From assembly GCF_014650055.1 (NCBI RefSeq), contig NZ_BMUF01000003.1:372001-436000 (forward strand): a stretch of DNA of 64,000 nt, in the 5' to 3' direction. The notes below the pieces were generated by a model. That model worked only from the letters and a program-made list of their open reading frames with translations, had not been told where the DNA came from and did no database searches. Position numbers and translations under genes: made by a program. The DNA comes from Streptomyces malachitofuscus. GTDB taxonomy: Bacteria; Actinomycetota; Actinomycetes; Streptomycetales; Streptomycetaceae. Below, piece after piece: positions 56,373 through 64,000 of this stretch (the stretch's first letter is position 1; each line of letters opens with the position of its first letter).

Positions 56373-56987
56373 TCAGCCGGTCGTGCCGCTCAGCGTGGCG
56401 AACACGATGACGTTGTCGCGGTACTCGTCCCCCGTGCGGGGGCCGCCGCAGGTGATGAGCCGCAGCTCCGGACGGTCGACGTCCCCGTAGACCGCGTCCG
56501 TCGGGAAGTCGGCCTTGGGGACCGTGCGCACCGAGCCGACGGCGAACACCGCGGCGGTGCCGTTCTCCAGGCGTGCCACGATCCGGTCGCCCCGGCGCAA
56601 CCGCGCGAGATGACGGAAGACTCCGTCCCCGTGGGGGCCCACCGTGACATGGCCGAGGATCACCGACGGGCCGGTCCGGCCGGGTGTCGGCGAGTGCCGG
56701 TACCAGCCCGCGGGGTCGTCCGCCCGGACCGGAGGCACCTCGACCGTGCGGTCCGCCGCCAGCCCCAGCCGTATGACCGGGGTGTCGACTCCGATGGCCG
56801 GGATCTCGAGCCCGACCGGAACCGAGCGCTCGAGGGCCCGCCCCGGTTTCACGGACGGCCGCGGGGCGGGCTTTGTGCCCTGCGGCCGTCCGGCGGTGGG
56901 CCGGGCACTCCCGTGACCGCCGCCGCAGGCGGCGAGGAGGGACGCCGTCGCGGCGGCGGCGAAGGCACGCCTGGAGAACGATGTCAT
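56373..56987 (-). CDS. Class E/F-like sortase with lipobox
   Basis: A 204-residue sortase. The catalytic residues are His113 (ILGHVTVG), Cys180 (RLITCGGP) and Arg190 (DEYRDNVIVFA). The N-terminus SRRAFAAAATASLLAAC resembles a Tat signal with a lipobox at Cys21, so the enzyme may be a lipoprotein rather than spanning the membrane, which is unusual. Its ATG overlaps the stop of the upstream surface protein gene, its probable substrate. Confidence 0.88.
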   Translation of the reverse strand: MTSFSRRAFAAAATASLLAACGGGHGSARPTAGRPQGTKPAPRPSVKPGRALERSVPVGLEIPAIGVDTPVIRLGLAADRTVEVPPVRADDPAGWYRHSPTPGRTGPSVILGHVTVGPHGDGVFRHLARLRRGDRIVARLENGTAAVFAVGSVRTVPKADFPTDAVYGDVDRPELRLITCGGPRTGDEYRDNVIVFATLSGTTG

Positions 56988-57340
56988 TCCGCGGTGGCCC
57001 GCCGGCGCCGCACGACGAAGACCGCGCCCCCGGCGGCGAGCGCCGCGGCGGCACCGGCACCGATCAGGGTGCCGTCGCCGTCGGACGGCGCCGGGGCGGC
57101 ACCGGTGTCGGGCGCGCCGCTGGGCACGACCGTGACCCCACCGGCGTCCTCGGCCGGAGCCGGCGCACCGCTCTCGGCCGGGACCGGGGACGCTCCCGTG
57201 TCCTCGGCCGGGGCAGGTGACGCGCTGGGGGTGGCTGCGCTGTCCGGGACGGGGGAGGGGTCGTCGGCGAACGCGGGCACGGCACTGGCCAGCACGGCGG
57301 TGCAGGCGAGTGCCGTGGCGCTCAGGACGGTTCGGCGCAT
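56984..57340 (-). CDS. Ala/Pro-rich surface protein, candidate sortase substrate
   Basis: A 118-residue protein: signal peptide cleaved near AFADD, a low-complexity Pro/Ala/Glu/Ser region, the segment APDTG, a hydrophobic stretch (TLIGAGAAAALAAGGAVFVV) and a basic RRRRATAE tail. This layout is that of a sortase substrate, though APDTG is not a canonical LPXTG/LAXTG motif and is 11 residues from the membrane segment. It is translationally coupled to the sortase gene. Confidence 0.75.
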   Translation of the reverse strand: MRRTVLSATALACTAVLASAVPAFADDPSPVPDSAATPSASPAPAEDTGASPVPAESGAPAPAEDAGGVTVVPSGAPDTGAAPAPSDGDGTLIGAGAAAALAAGGAVFVVRRRRATAE

Positions 57341-57460
57341 GGAACGCTCTCTTTCCTCGGTCCGCCCGCACGGGGACCGGGCGGGCTGGGTCATGGATCG
57401 TGCGGAGAGACGAGGCAGCGCCGGCGCGGGTTGCAAAGAGAAGGTAAAGACGCGGCGGAC

Positions 57461-57871
57461 TCAGTCCAGGAGCGCGGTCGCCTCCACCTCGACCAGGACA
57501 TCGGGCTCGAAGAGGTGGTCGACGCCGATCAGCGAGGAGGGCGGAAGGGGCACCCGCAGCCCGACCTCCTCCGCGACCTGCTCGACCCCGGCCATGAACG
57601 CGCCGATCTTCTCGGGCGCCCAGTGGGTGACGTAGAACGTCAGCCGCAGGACGTCGTCGAACGACGCGCCCGCGCCGGCCAGACCCCGCGCGGTGTTCCG
57701 CAGGGCGTGGGCGACCTGCCCGGCGAGGTCGCCCGGGGCGACGGGAGTTCCGTCCGCCGACCGGGCGACCTGGCCGCTGACGTGCACGTGCCGCGTGCCG
57801 GTGCCGACGGCGACGTGCTCGTACGGGGTGGGCTGCAGCATGCCTTCGGGTGTGAAACGACGGACGGACAT
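57461..57871 (-). CDS. RidA/YjgF family protein
   Basis: A 136-residue protein of the Rid family: HVHVSGQVARSADGTPVAPGDLAGQVAHALRNTARGLAGAGASFDDVLRLTFYVTHW and PPSSLIGVDHLFEPDVLVEVEATALL. Rid proteins deaminate reactive imines, although the Arg needed for that in RidA is not clearly present at the usual C-terminal position. It is divergent from an HxlR regulator, which probably controls it. Confidence 0.9.
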   Translation of the reverse strand: MSVRRFTPEGMLQPTPYEHVAVGTGTRHVHVSGQVARSADGTPVAPGDLAGQVAHALRNTARGLAGAGASFDDVLRLTFYVTHWAPEKIGAFMAGVEQVAEEVGLRVPLPPSSLIGVDHLFEPDVLVEVEATALLD

Positions 57872-57891
57872 CGAGGTCTCCTCACTTCGGA

Positions 57892-57918
57892 CCAAGTAGG
57901 TATACCTTTGCTACCTGG
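57892..57918. promoter_or_regulatory. Candidate HxlR operator
   Basis: CCAAGTAG and CTACCTGG form an 8-bp inverted repeat with one mismatch and an 11-base spacer that holds the palindrome AGGTATACCT (57898-57907). It lies between the divergent RidA and HxlR genes. Confidence 0.55.
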
Positions 57919-57951
57919 TGGACGAAGGACACTTCAAGGAGACCACGTATC

Positions 57952-58323
57952 GTGCCGGATACCGCGGACAGCCACGACGGCGAACTCAGGATCGAGCACC
58001 CGCACCGGGAGTTCCTCGATCAGGTGCTGGACAAGTGGTCGCTGAGCGTTCTCAACGAACTCTGCGAACGGCCCTGCCGTTTCAACGACCTGCGCCGCGC
58101 CATCCCCGCGGTGACCCAGAAGTCGCTCACCGCGACACTGCGCCGGCTGGAGCGCAACGGCATCGTCGAGCGCGTGCTCCTCAGCTCCCGCCCCGTCGCG
58201 GTCGAGTACCGCATCACACCCCTGGGCAAGACCATGCGCCACCCGATCGAGGTGCTCCTGGAGTGGGTCACGGCGCACATGCCCGACGTCGAGTGCGCGC
58301 GTCGCGCCTTCGACCTCGAATGA
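57952..58323 (+). CDS. HxlR family winged-helix regulator
   Basis: A 123-residue regulator from a GTG preceded by AAGGAGAC. The HxlR core is QVLDKWSLSVLNELCERPCRFNDLRRAIPAVTQKSLTATLRRLERNGIVER, followed by VEYRITPLGKTM. It has Cys in the first helix region, as in redox- or aldehyde-sensing members, though that is only suggestive. It ends 22 bases from the convergent OYE gene. Confidence 0.93.
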   Translation: MPDTADSHDGELRIEHPHREFLDQVLDKWSLSVLNELCERPCRFNDLRRAIPAVTQKSLTATLRRLERNGIVERVLLSSRPVAVEYRITPLGKTMRHPIEVLLEWVTAHMPDVECARRAFDLE

Positions 58324-58345
58324 GCGCGCGGAACCAGGGGACCGG

Positions 58346-59425
58346 TCAGGCCGCGGCGGTGTGCTGGTAGGCGGGGTACGTCAGATAGCCGGCGTCACCG
58401 CCCTGGTAGTACGTGGCCTCGTCGGCCGGGGCGATCGGCAGACCGGCGCGCAGCCGTTCGACCAGGTCGGGGTTGGAGATGAAGGCACGCCCGAAGCTGA
58501 TGAGTTCGGCTCCCAGCCCGAGCCAGTGGTCGGCGCCGGCACGGTCGGTGTGCTTGGGTCCCATCGGGAGCACCGGGTTCATGATGAGCGTGCCCGGCCA
58601 GAGGCGGCGCAGGGCGATCAGTACGTCCTCGTCCGCGGTGGCCTCGAGATGGACATAGGCCACGTCCAGGCGGGCCAGCTCGGCCAGGAGCGCGGCATAG
58701 AGCTCGGGGACGTCGCTCTCCCGCACTCCCCAGAACGTGCCGCCGGGAGACAGGCGGATACCGGTCCTGTCCGCGCCCACGGCCTCGACCGTGGCGGACA
58801 CCGCCTCGACGGCGAAACGGATCCGCCCGCTCACGGAACCGCCGTAGCGGTCGGTGCGCAGGTTGGCGTTGGACGACAGGAACTGCGAGATGAGGTAGCC
58901 GTTGGCGCCGTGCAGTTCCACGCCGTCGAACCCGGCGTCGACGGCGCGGCGCGCGGCGTCGGCGTACGACTGGGCGTGCTCGGGCACTTCGGCGGTCTCC
59001 AGGGCGCGCGGCGTCGGCACGGGCTGCGGGCCGGACGGGGTGAACACCTCGCCGACGGCGGGGACGGCCGACGGTCCGACGGGCCGCACCCCGATGGTGT
59101 CGGGATGCGACACACGTCCCCCGTGCATGAGCTGGGCGAAGATCCGGCCGCCGTTGGCGTGCACGGCGCCGGTCACCTGGCGCCACGAGGCGACCTGCCG
59201 GTCGTCGTGCAGTCCCGGCGTGCCCGGATTGGACTGCCCGACCGGGCTCGGCTGCACCCCCTCGCTCACGATCAGGCCGGCCGTCGCCCGCTGGGCGTAG
59301 TAGGCCGCCATCGACGGCGTCGCCAGACCACCGGCGGCCGCCCTGACCCGGGACATCGGGGCCATCACCACACGGTTGGGCAGCCTCAGGTCACCGAGCC
59401 GATGGCTGTCGAACAGGTTCGTCAT
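58346..59425 (-). CDS. Old Yellow Enzyme, alkene reductase
   Basis: A 359-residue FMN enzyme of the NemA type. The N-terminal strand LGDLRLPNRVVMAPMSRVRA, substrate-binding His and Asn in GVELHGANGYLISQFLSSNANLRTDRYGG near residue 180, and the C-terminal FMN-binding SFGRAFISNPDLVERLR are visible. It reduces activated C=C bonds with NADPH. ATG 59425 has AAAGGGAG upstream. Its promoter has a 19-base spacer, typical of MerR-family control. Confidence 0.93.
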   Translation of the reverse strand: MTNLFDSHRLGDLRLPNRVVMAPMSRVRAAAGGLATPSMAAYYAQRATAGLIVSEGVQPSPVGQSNPGTPGLHDDRQVASWRQVTGAVHANGGRIFAQLMHGGRVSHPDTIGVRPVGPSAVPAVGEVFTPSGPQPVPTPRALETAEVPEHAQSYADAARRAVDAGFDGVELHGANGYLISQFLSSNANLRTDRYGGSVSGRIRFAVEAVSATVEAVGADRTGIRLSPGGTFWGVRESDVPELYAALLAELARLDVAYVHLEATADEDVLIALRRLWPGTLIMNPVLPMGPKHTDRAGADHWLGLGAELISFGRAFISNPDLVERLRAGLPIAPADEATYYQGGDAGYLTYPAYQHTAAA

Positions 59426-59472
59426 GTCGGAACTCCCTTTGTGCGCTCGGTCCTTGAACGGACACGCCCTCA

Positions 59473-59503
59473 CGCTAAAACCTCACATTGATGTCAGAGG
59501 CAA
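59473..59503 (-). promoter_or_regulatory. OYE promoter with 19-base spacer
   Basis: On the minus strand TTGCCT (59498-59503) and TTAGCG (59473-59478) are 19 bases apart. The spacer contains the near-perfect dyad CTGACAT-CA-ATGTGAG, the layout bound by MerR-type activators. Confidence 0.5.
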
Positions 59504-59562
59504 GCGTTGTGCCGCAGCTCACAGACCGACGGGAGTGCCCCGCACGGCGCGCCGGGCGCCGA

Positions 59563-60978
59563 CTATTCGGCGGCCGCTTCCCCGAGGTCCCGCAGGAGTC
59601 TCATCTCGGCCGGTGTGAACGGAGGACCGCCGGGCTCCGGACGCAGCGGCCCGACGAGCGCGGTCAGCAGCACACCGGGCTTGACCAGGGAGGCGGGCGC
59701 CGCCTGCAGGGCCAGTACGTCCGTCAGGGCGGTGGCGGCGTGGAACGAGCCGGTCGCGGTACGCGACAGCCGGCTGACATAGCGGTGCAGCAGACGATCG
59801 GCGCCGGTCGGGGTCCTGCCCCTGGTCGTGGCGTAGTGGATGTCCGTTCCCACGGCGAGCGCCCACGCGGTGTCGACGCACTTGCCGATGGCGCGCTGAG
59901 CACGCCGCGCGAATCCTGGAGCCGTCCCCCGCGAGCACAGGTCGCGCAGGGCGACGGCACCTTGCGCGGCCGCCGACATGCCCTGTCCGTAGAGCGGGTT
60001 GAAGGCCGCGACGGCATCCCCCAGGATCACCAGGCCCTCCGGCCACGGGGTGAGCCGCTCGTAGTAGTGGCGCCGGTTGGCGGTGCTGTGCGTGACGCTG
60101 ACGTCGGTCAGCGGCTCGGCGTGCCTGAGGAGATCGGCCATCACCGGGTGGCGCAGCGTGCGCGCGTAGGCTTCGAAGGCGTCCGGATCGGCGGTGGGAT
60201 GGGCGCCCGGAGCGCCCATCAGGCTGACGTGCCAGCGATCCCCTTCGACCGGCAGGATGCCGCCCGCGTTGGCCGGCCGCGGGAGACGCGGGTCGGCCTG
60301 CACACCGATCACCGGCCAGCCGGCGGTGGGCACGGGGGCGCGGTAGAAGCGACTGGCGTAGGCGAGACCGGAGTCGACGTGGTCCTGCGCCGGACCGGTG
60401 ATGCCCAGCCGCGCGAGCCACTGCGGCATACGGGAGGCCCGGCCGGACGCGTCGATGACCAGATCGGCGCGCAGGTCGCTCTCCGCGCCGTCGGCGTCAC
60501 GCACCCGGACACCCGTGACGCGGCCACGCCCGCCGAGCAGCGCCACGGCCCTGGTGTGTGTGCGCACGCCGACCCGGGGGTCCTTGAGGACCTGTGCCCG
60601 TACGACGGAGTCGGTGAGGTCCCGGCTGGCGGTGATCACGTAGTGGGTGGTGCGTTTCCAGCGGCGGTACCAGCCCTCGGCCGAGTGGATGACCATGTTG
60701 GTGGTCACCGGGATGCGGTGGGCGCCCGCCGCCAGGAGCAGGTCGATCGTGCCGGGCAGCAGCGTCTCGACGGCCTCGGCCCCTCCGGTCTGCAGGAAGT
60801 GGATGTGCACGGCCTGCGGCACCCCGGTGCGCGGAGCGGGGCCCTCGGGCAGCTCGTGCGCCTCGATGATCTCGACCGAGTCGACGTGCTCCTTGACGGC
60901 GGCCGCGGCGAGCATGCCGGCGATGCTGCCCCCGATGACGACGGCACGGACGGGAGCGCGGCGCGGGGATTCACTCAT
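59563..60978 (-). CDS. FAD-dependent monooxygenase-like oxidoreductase
   Basis: A 471-residue flavoprotein. The dinucleotide motif is VVIGGSIAGMLAAAAV near residue 12, the ribityl/pyrophosphate motif GLVILGDAVAAFNPLYGQGMS near 330, in the style of aromatic hydroxylases and geranylgeranyl reductases. ATG 60978 overlaps the upstream gene's stop by eight bases, so the two are co-translated. Its placement behind a MAB_1171c-like gene recurs in Streptomyces as I recall; the substrate is unknown. Confidence 0.88.
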   Translation of the reverse strand: MSESPRRAPVRAVVIGGSIAGMLAAAAVKEHVDSVEIIEAHELPEGPAPRTGVPQAVHIHFLQTGGAEAVETLLPGTIDLLLAAGAHRIPVTTNMVIHSAEGWYRRWKRTTHYVITASRDLTDSVVRAQVLKDPRVGVRTHTRAVALLGGRGRVTGVRVRDADGAESDLRADLVIDASGRASRMPQWLARLGITGPAQDHVDSGLAYASRFYRAPVPTAGWPVIGVQADPRLPRPANAGGILPVEGDRWHVSLMGAPGAHPTADPDAFEAYARTLRHPVMADLLRHAEPLTDVSVTHSTANRRHYYERLTPWPEGLVILGDAVAAFNPLYGQGMSAAAQGAVALRDLCSRGTAPGFARRAQRAIGKCVDTAWALAVGTDIHYATTRGRTPTGADRLLHRYVSRLSRTATGSFHAATALTDVLALQAAPASLVKPGVLLTALVGPLRPEPGGPPFTPAEMRLLRDLGEAAAE

Positions 60979-62158
60979 GGTGGGCTGCTTTCTGCAGAGG
61001 CACATGACGGTCACGCAAGTCTTGGACGACGGGCGAGGCGAGTGACCGGGACAGCGACAGCAGGTCCCGGGTCCCCGGTGCCGAACCTTCCGTCGTCGGG
61101 GGGTGACCGGGCTCGGTGCGCTGCCTGTCCCGGGCGACGAGGATCATCGCCGCGTCCGCGGTGACGGCCGCCCGGGCCTCGTCGTCACCGTTGCGCAGCG
61201 CGGCGCGCAGGGCCGCCTCACGCACGTCGGGGTCGCAGTAGGGGGTCAGCGCGAGGACGGCGTCGTACAGGGCCGTCTTGCGTCCGGTGAGCAGCACCGC
61301 CGGGGGAGTCCGCCACCAGAGCAGGGGAGCGCGGACGGCGCTGGGCGTCGGGATGTCCTTGAACTCCCTCCAGAGCGGGCCCAGTTGCCGCAGGTGCCGC
61401 ACGGCGCGCATGGTCTGTGCCACGCGCGGTCCGGCGAGCGGGATGACGAAACCGAGGGCGCCGAGAACCGCGGAGGGCGCGGAGAACAGGGGTGAGACCT
61501 CGTCCACCAGGAAGTCGAGATCGTGACCGGTCCACCGCGCGGTCACCGCGGTCAGCCTGAGCACGACGTAGCACACGATGAGGAGGTAGGCGGGAGCGAG
61601 GATGCGCAGTCCCACCCGCAAGGAGCCGCGGACCTCCCTGGACCAGCGCAGGCACAGCGCGCCGGCGATCGCCATGGCCACTCCCTGCGCGACCAGGTAG
61701 AGGACGATCATCTCCCGGATGAAGGGCGTGGTGGCGTAGTGGACGTCGAACAGCGTGGGCTGCTCCGTGGGCGTCGACCCGGCCCAGAACAGGACGACGA
61801 CGGCCAGCATCGCGAGTCCGTAGACGGTCACACACAGACGGGACACCCGCCGTGTCCGCTCGGGCGGCGCGGGCTTCCAGTTCACCATCAGCAGCAGGCT
61901 CGCCCCGGAGAACGCGGTCGTCGTCGCGTAGACCACGGGGGCGGCGAAGTTGGTGACGCCGGTGAGCCGGTTGAGCGCGGTGATGGAGGCGGGGGCGGCG
62001 AACAGCATCATGCAGCCGGCCGCGAACAGCAGCAGGCAGGCGATGCGCAACAGCGTGTCGTGGCGCCTTCGGAGCAGCGCGGGGACCTTCATGGCGCAGA
62101 CGAGCAGGAGCATGCTCCCGTAGACGTAGAATCCGACGCTGCTCGGTTCGGCTGTCAC
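60971..62158 (-). CDS. MAB_1171c family putative transporter
   Basis: A 395-residue protein with seven or eight N-terminal hydrophobic segments (about 8-265) and a soluble C-terminal helical part of 130 residues (PHWREF-type LGPLWREFKDIPTPSA, then DPDVREAALRAALRNGDDEARAAVTADAAMILVARDR). This two-part layout matches the MAB_1171c/DUF6545 family of unknown function. It sits between an ImmA-like gene and an FAD enzyme gene on the same strand. Confidence 0.85.
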   Translation of the reverse strand: MTAEPSSVGFYVYGSMLLLVCAMKVPALLRRRHDTLLRIACLLLFAAGCMMLFAAPASITALNRLTGVTNFAAPVVYATTTAFSGASLLLMVNWKPAPPERTRRVSRLCVTVYGLAMLAVVVLFWAGSTPTEQPTLFDVHYATTPFIREMIVLYLVAQGVAMAIAGALCLRWSREVRGSLRVGLRILAPAYLLIVCYVVLRLTAVTARWTGHDLDFLVDEVSPLFSAPSAVLGALGFVIPLAGPRVAQTMRAVRHLRQLGPLWREFKDIPTPSAVRAPLLWWRTPPAVLLTGRKTALYDAVLALTPYCDPDVREAALRAALRNGDDEARAAVTADAAMILVARDRQRTEPGHPPTTEGSAPGTRDLLSLSRSLASPVVQDLRDRHVPLQKAAHHE

Positions 62159-62217
62159 CGGACGGTCTCTTTCTTCGATCTCTTCGGCACGGACGTGGTG
62201 GGGGCTCGTGCGCGCGA

Positions 62218-62814
62218 TCAGCCGGGGCGGAAGCGGTGCGCCATGGACGCCTGGATCCGTCCCGTGAGGTTCCGGGGATCCTCGGTGGTCCGTGCCTCGT
62301 CGAGGGCGGCGCGCACATCCGTGGCGAAACGGAATCCGAAGTGTTCCGCCTCCAGCTCCTCCCGGAGCTCGTGGCCGTCGGTGCGCGCGGCGAAGTGGAG
62401 CCCCGCGTCCATGGGTTGTACGGGCGACAGGTCGGTCCGCGCGGCCTCGGCGACGGCGGCCACGAAGCCGGTCAGCCCTTGTGCGGCCTCCGTGCCGGCG
62501 GCACGGGTGACGGCACCGTGGTAGGTGCCGTGGCCCGCGAACATGTGCCAGGCCTCATGACCGATGATCACGAGCTGGTGCTCGGGGCTGGTGTTCTCCT
62601 CATAGACGATCAGATCGTGGTCGGTGCGGTCGACCCACACGCCGCTGGCCGTCGCGGGCGGGAAAACCGCGCTGCGGAGCCGGACGGGCCGGCCCCGCAC
62701 CTGGCTCAGGGCCCGGCCCATCGCCGGGACGACGTCGGTGTCGCCGGTGAGCGGCCGTAAGCCGCTGACGAGTCGGGCGCTGAGCTTTCGCATCGCCCTT
62801 GTTCCCCTGGTCAT
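62218..62814 (-). CDS. ImmA/IrrE-like HExxH protein ('toxin component')
   Basis: A 198-residue cytosolic protein with zinc-metallopeptidase motif HEAWH in QLVIIGHEAWHMFAGHG (about residues 98-112), and a helical C-terminus. ATG 62814 overlaps the XRE gene stop (ATGA) and has GGAAGAGG upstream. Codon 19 is TTA (62758-62760), so expression should depend on bldA. In ImmA/ImmR-type pairs the protease cuts the repressor; here that would link development to derepression. Often annotated as a toxin, which is not shown by sequence. Confidence 0.85.
   Translation of the reverse strand: MTRGTRAMRKLSARLVSGLRPLTGDTDVVPAMGRALSQVRGRPVRLRSAVFPPATASGVWVDRTDHDLIVYEENTSPEHQLVIIGHEAWHMFAGHGTYHGAVTRAAGTEAAQGLTGFVAAVAEAARTDLSPVQPMDAGLHFAARTDGHELREELEAEHFGFRFATDVRAALDEARTTEDPRNLTGRIQASMAHRFRPG
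62758..62760 (-). other. TTA codon (codon 19 of the ImmA-like gene)
   Basis: Reads GGC TTA CGG (Gly-Leu-Arg) in frame on the minus strand; with the LPMO and GH12 codons, one of three TTA codons I found in coding sequence in this window. Confidence 0.85.
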
Positions 62815-63500
62815 CGGTCCTCTTCCTGGTTGTCGAGCTCCAGCAGCGCGTTCAGCGTCGCGTTGAGCACGGCCCACCGCTCCGGCGGCAGATCACGCGC
62901 CTGTCGGAGCGCGATGCCGCGGACGTCGTCGTGCCCCGGGGCACCGACTGCCGTGGGTACGGCCCCCGTTGTGCTCTCCGGCGGCGGCTCCAGTTCGGCG
63001 AGGAGCGGCAGCAGGGCACGGTTCAGGGCCTCGGACGCCTCGGCGGTGAACGCGGCCTCGCCTCCCTCGACCTGGAAGAAGCCCACCAGTCCGTGCAGAA
63101 GTTCCACGCTGGGCATCTTGTCGCCGGCGCACACCTGACGTGCCCAGTACGCCGAGACCCCGAGCCGGCGGGAGATGGTGCCGGCCAGGTCCGACATACG
63201 CTCACCGGTCTGCGCGAGACGGGCGTCCGTCAGCGCCCTGATCCGCGCACGGACCCGCTCGTTGACCGAGTCGGCGGGGAGGGTGCCACCGTTCAGCAGC
63301 GTGCGGACGGCCTGCTCGGACAGCAGCGTCCTGCGTGCGAGGCCCGGCACGTCGAGCAGCTCCCGCCGACTCGATCCCCGCTCCGCGCTGAGTGCGTCGA
63401 GCCGGCGCAGCGTCTCGGGGAGATGCGTGGGTGGCTCCACCGACGTACTCCAGGCGTTGAGGACCGACAGATGCCGTGCGCCTCGCAGCCTACGCACCAT
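62811..63500 (-). CDS. XRE family transcriptional regulator
   Basis: A 229-residue regulator. An N-terminal helical region is followed by an HTH (about 95-150: MSDLAGTISRRLGVSAYWARQVCAGDKMPSVELLHGLVGFF) and a C-terminal acidic region. It is translationally coupled to the ImmA-like gene, and two AACGATCGTT boxes overlap its leader, so it is probably autorepressed. ATG 63500 is used; GTG 63509 is possible. Confidence 0.88.
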   Translation of the reverse strand: MVRRLRGARHLSVLNAWSTSVEPPTHLPETLRRLDALSAERGSSRRELLDVPGLARRTLLSEQAVRTLLNGGTLPADSVNERVRARIRALTDARLAQTGERMSDLAGTISRRLGVSAYWARQVCAGDKMPSVELLHGLVGFFQVEGGEAAFTAEASEALNRALLPLLAELEPPPESTTGAVPTAVGAPGHDDVRGIALRQARDLPPERWAVLNATLNALLELDNQEEDR

Positions 63501-63512
63501 GGGCGGCACTTC

Positions 63513-63935
63513 TCAACGATCGTTGCTGGCCGGAAACGATCGTTGACGCGCCGGTGGAGGGGGAGCCGGAGGCGGGGGACAGGGCGGCATCGGCGGTATC
63601 CGGCGCGCGGCCGGTGCGACGGGTGGCGGCGGCGGTGGCTCCGCGGGGCGTCGGCGCGGCGGCCGTGGAGGCCGTGGAGGCCGTGGAGGCCGTGGAGGCC
63701 CTGACGGTGCGGGCGGCGGAGGGCCCGGTGGCGGTGGCGGAGGCGGCTCGATCTCCGGCAGCACCGGGCCACCCGCACGCAGCCGGGCGATGGTCTGCTG
63801 GTTGCGCCGGCGTGCCTGGGGGCCGTCGTCACGCTCGTAGATCAGCCGGAATCCGGTGTGCCGGTTCCCGTGTGTGCCGACGTGCCGGTATCCGAGCGCA
63901 TGGGCCACCCGGTCGGCCAGGTGCTGCACGGCCAT
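63513..63935 (-). CDS. Proline-rich hypothetical protein
   Basis: About 140 residues. The first 60 (MAVQHLADRVAHALGYRHVG, NRHTGFRLIYERDDGPQARRR) look like a folded domain; the rest is a Pro/Arg run encoded partly by 9-bp tandem repeats. It ends 12 bases before the XRE start, with the XRE operators at its 3' end. I do not recognise the family. Confidence 0.55.
   Translation of the reverse strand: MAVQHLADRVAHALGYRHVGTHGNRHTGFRLIYERDDGPQARRRNQQTIARLRAGGPVLPEIEPPPPPPPGPPPPAPSGPPRPPRPPRPPRPPRRRPAEPPPPPPVAPAARRIPPMPPCPPPPAPPPPARQRSFPASNDR
63514..63525. promoter_or_regulatory. XRE operator 1
   Basis: CAACGATCGTTG is a perfect 12-bp palindrome 14 bases before the XRE start. Confidence 0.65.
63535..63544. 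promoter_or_regulatory. XRE operator 2
   Basis: AACGATCGTT repeats the core of operator 1 exactly 20 bp away, about two helical turns. Confidence 0.65.
63661..63700. repeat. 9-bp tandem repeats in the Pro-rich gene
   Basis: Four GGCCGTGGA units plus a partial fifth, encoding repeated Pro-Pro-Arg on the minus strand. Confidence 0.8.
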
Positions 63936-64000
63936 GGTGTACCGCCTCGGCCGGAGCAAGACACTGGCCCGGCCGTCGAAACACGCGCGTATCTCGTCTG

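Overview
The window is high-GC actinobacterial chromosome, almost certainly Streptomyces. Third codon positions are nearly all G or C, GTG and TTG starts are common, and TTA leucine codons are confined to three genes. Families typical of the genus are dense: several SpoIIE-type phosphatases, LacI and GntR regulators of sugar genes, CBM2/CBM3-linked secreted hydrolases, and an MAB_1171c-type transporter.

Layout. Positions 1-7.3 kb hold a MoxR-type ATPase tail with its VWA/metallopeptidase partner, a methyltransferase, an MFS exporter, a DEAD-box RNA helicase with a structured leader, and a TauE/SafE permease. Positions 7.4-18 kb hold a CBM2-GH5 cellulase, an SDR, PPK2, and a divergent sugar locus (GH31 alpha-xylosidase facing an ABC transporter and GH1). 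This locus looks like import and breakdown of xyloglucan or related oligosaccharides. Positions 18-28.6 kb hold a phosphatase, an IclR regulator, a GH92-metallophosphatase fusion, a CBM3-GH16 enzyme, a GntR regulator and a GH64 beta-1,3-glucanase. Positions 28.8-38.6 kb are mostly housekeeping: a SpoIIE sensor with an apparent frameshift, AI-2E-type permease, SufS-like enzyme, DUF1990, GNAT, FadD and a VWA lipoprotein.

Positions 38.9-42.6 kb hold a cellulose block: AA10 LPMO-CBM2, GH12-CBM2 and a CebR-like LacI regulator, with CebR-type boxes. Both enzyme genes carry a TTA codon within their first four codons. Positions 42.8-49 kb hold a small hypothetical gene, an ArsR-VOC pair, a trypsin-like protease, a PAS-SpoIIE phosphatase, a small Cys/His protein, a 32-bp tandem repeat array and a glycosyltransferase. 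Positions 49.2-55.4 kb hold a second LacI / ABC transporter / GH1 cluster in the cebR-cebEFG-bglC order. Positions 55.4-57.4 kb hold a surface protein, sortase, ECF sigma factor and anti-sigma-like protein. The last 6.5 kb hold RidA/HxlR, an Old Yellow Enzyme, and a coupled run of XRE regulator, HExxH (ImmA-like) protein, MAB_1171c-like membrane protein and FAD monooxygenase.

Taken together, much of the window serves plant and fungal wall polysaccharide use. Secreted GH5, GH12, LPMO, GH16, GH64 and GH92 enzymes release oligosaccharides, two ABC importers take them up, and intracellular GH1 and GH31 enzymes finish hydrolysis. A layer of distinct palindromic operators sits in front of these genes. 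The most unusual items are the GH92-phosphatase fusion with Gln at the usual catalytic-acid position, the TTA-marked cellulase pair, the XRE/ImmA module, and the paired direct-repeat operators shared by gntR and the GH16 gene.
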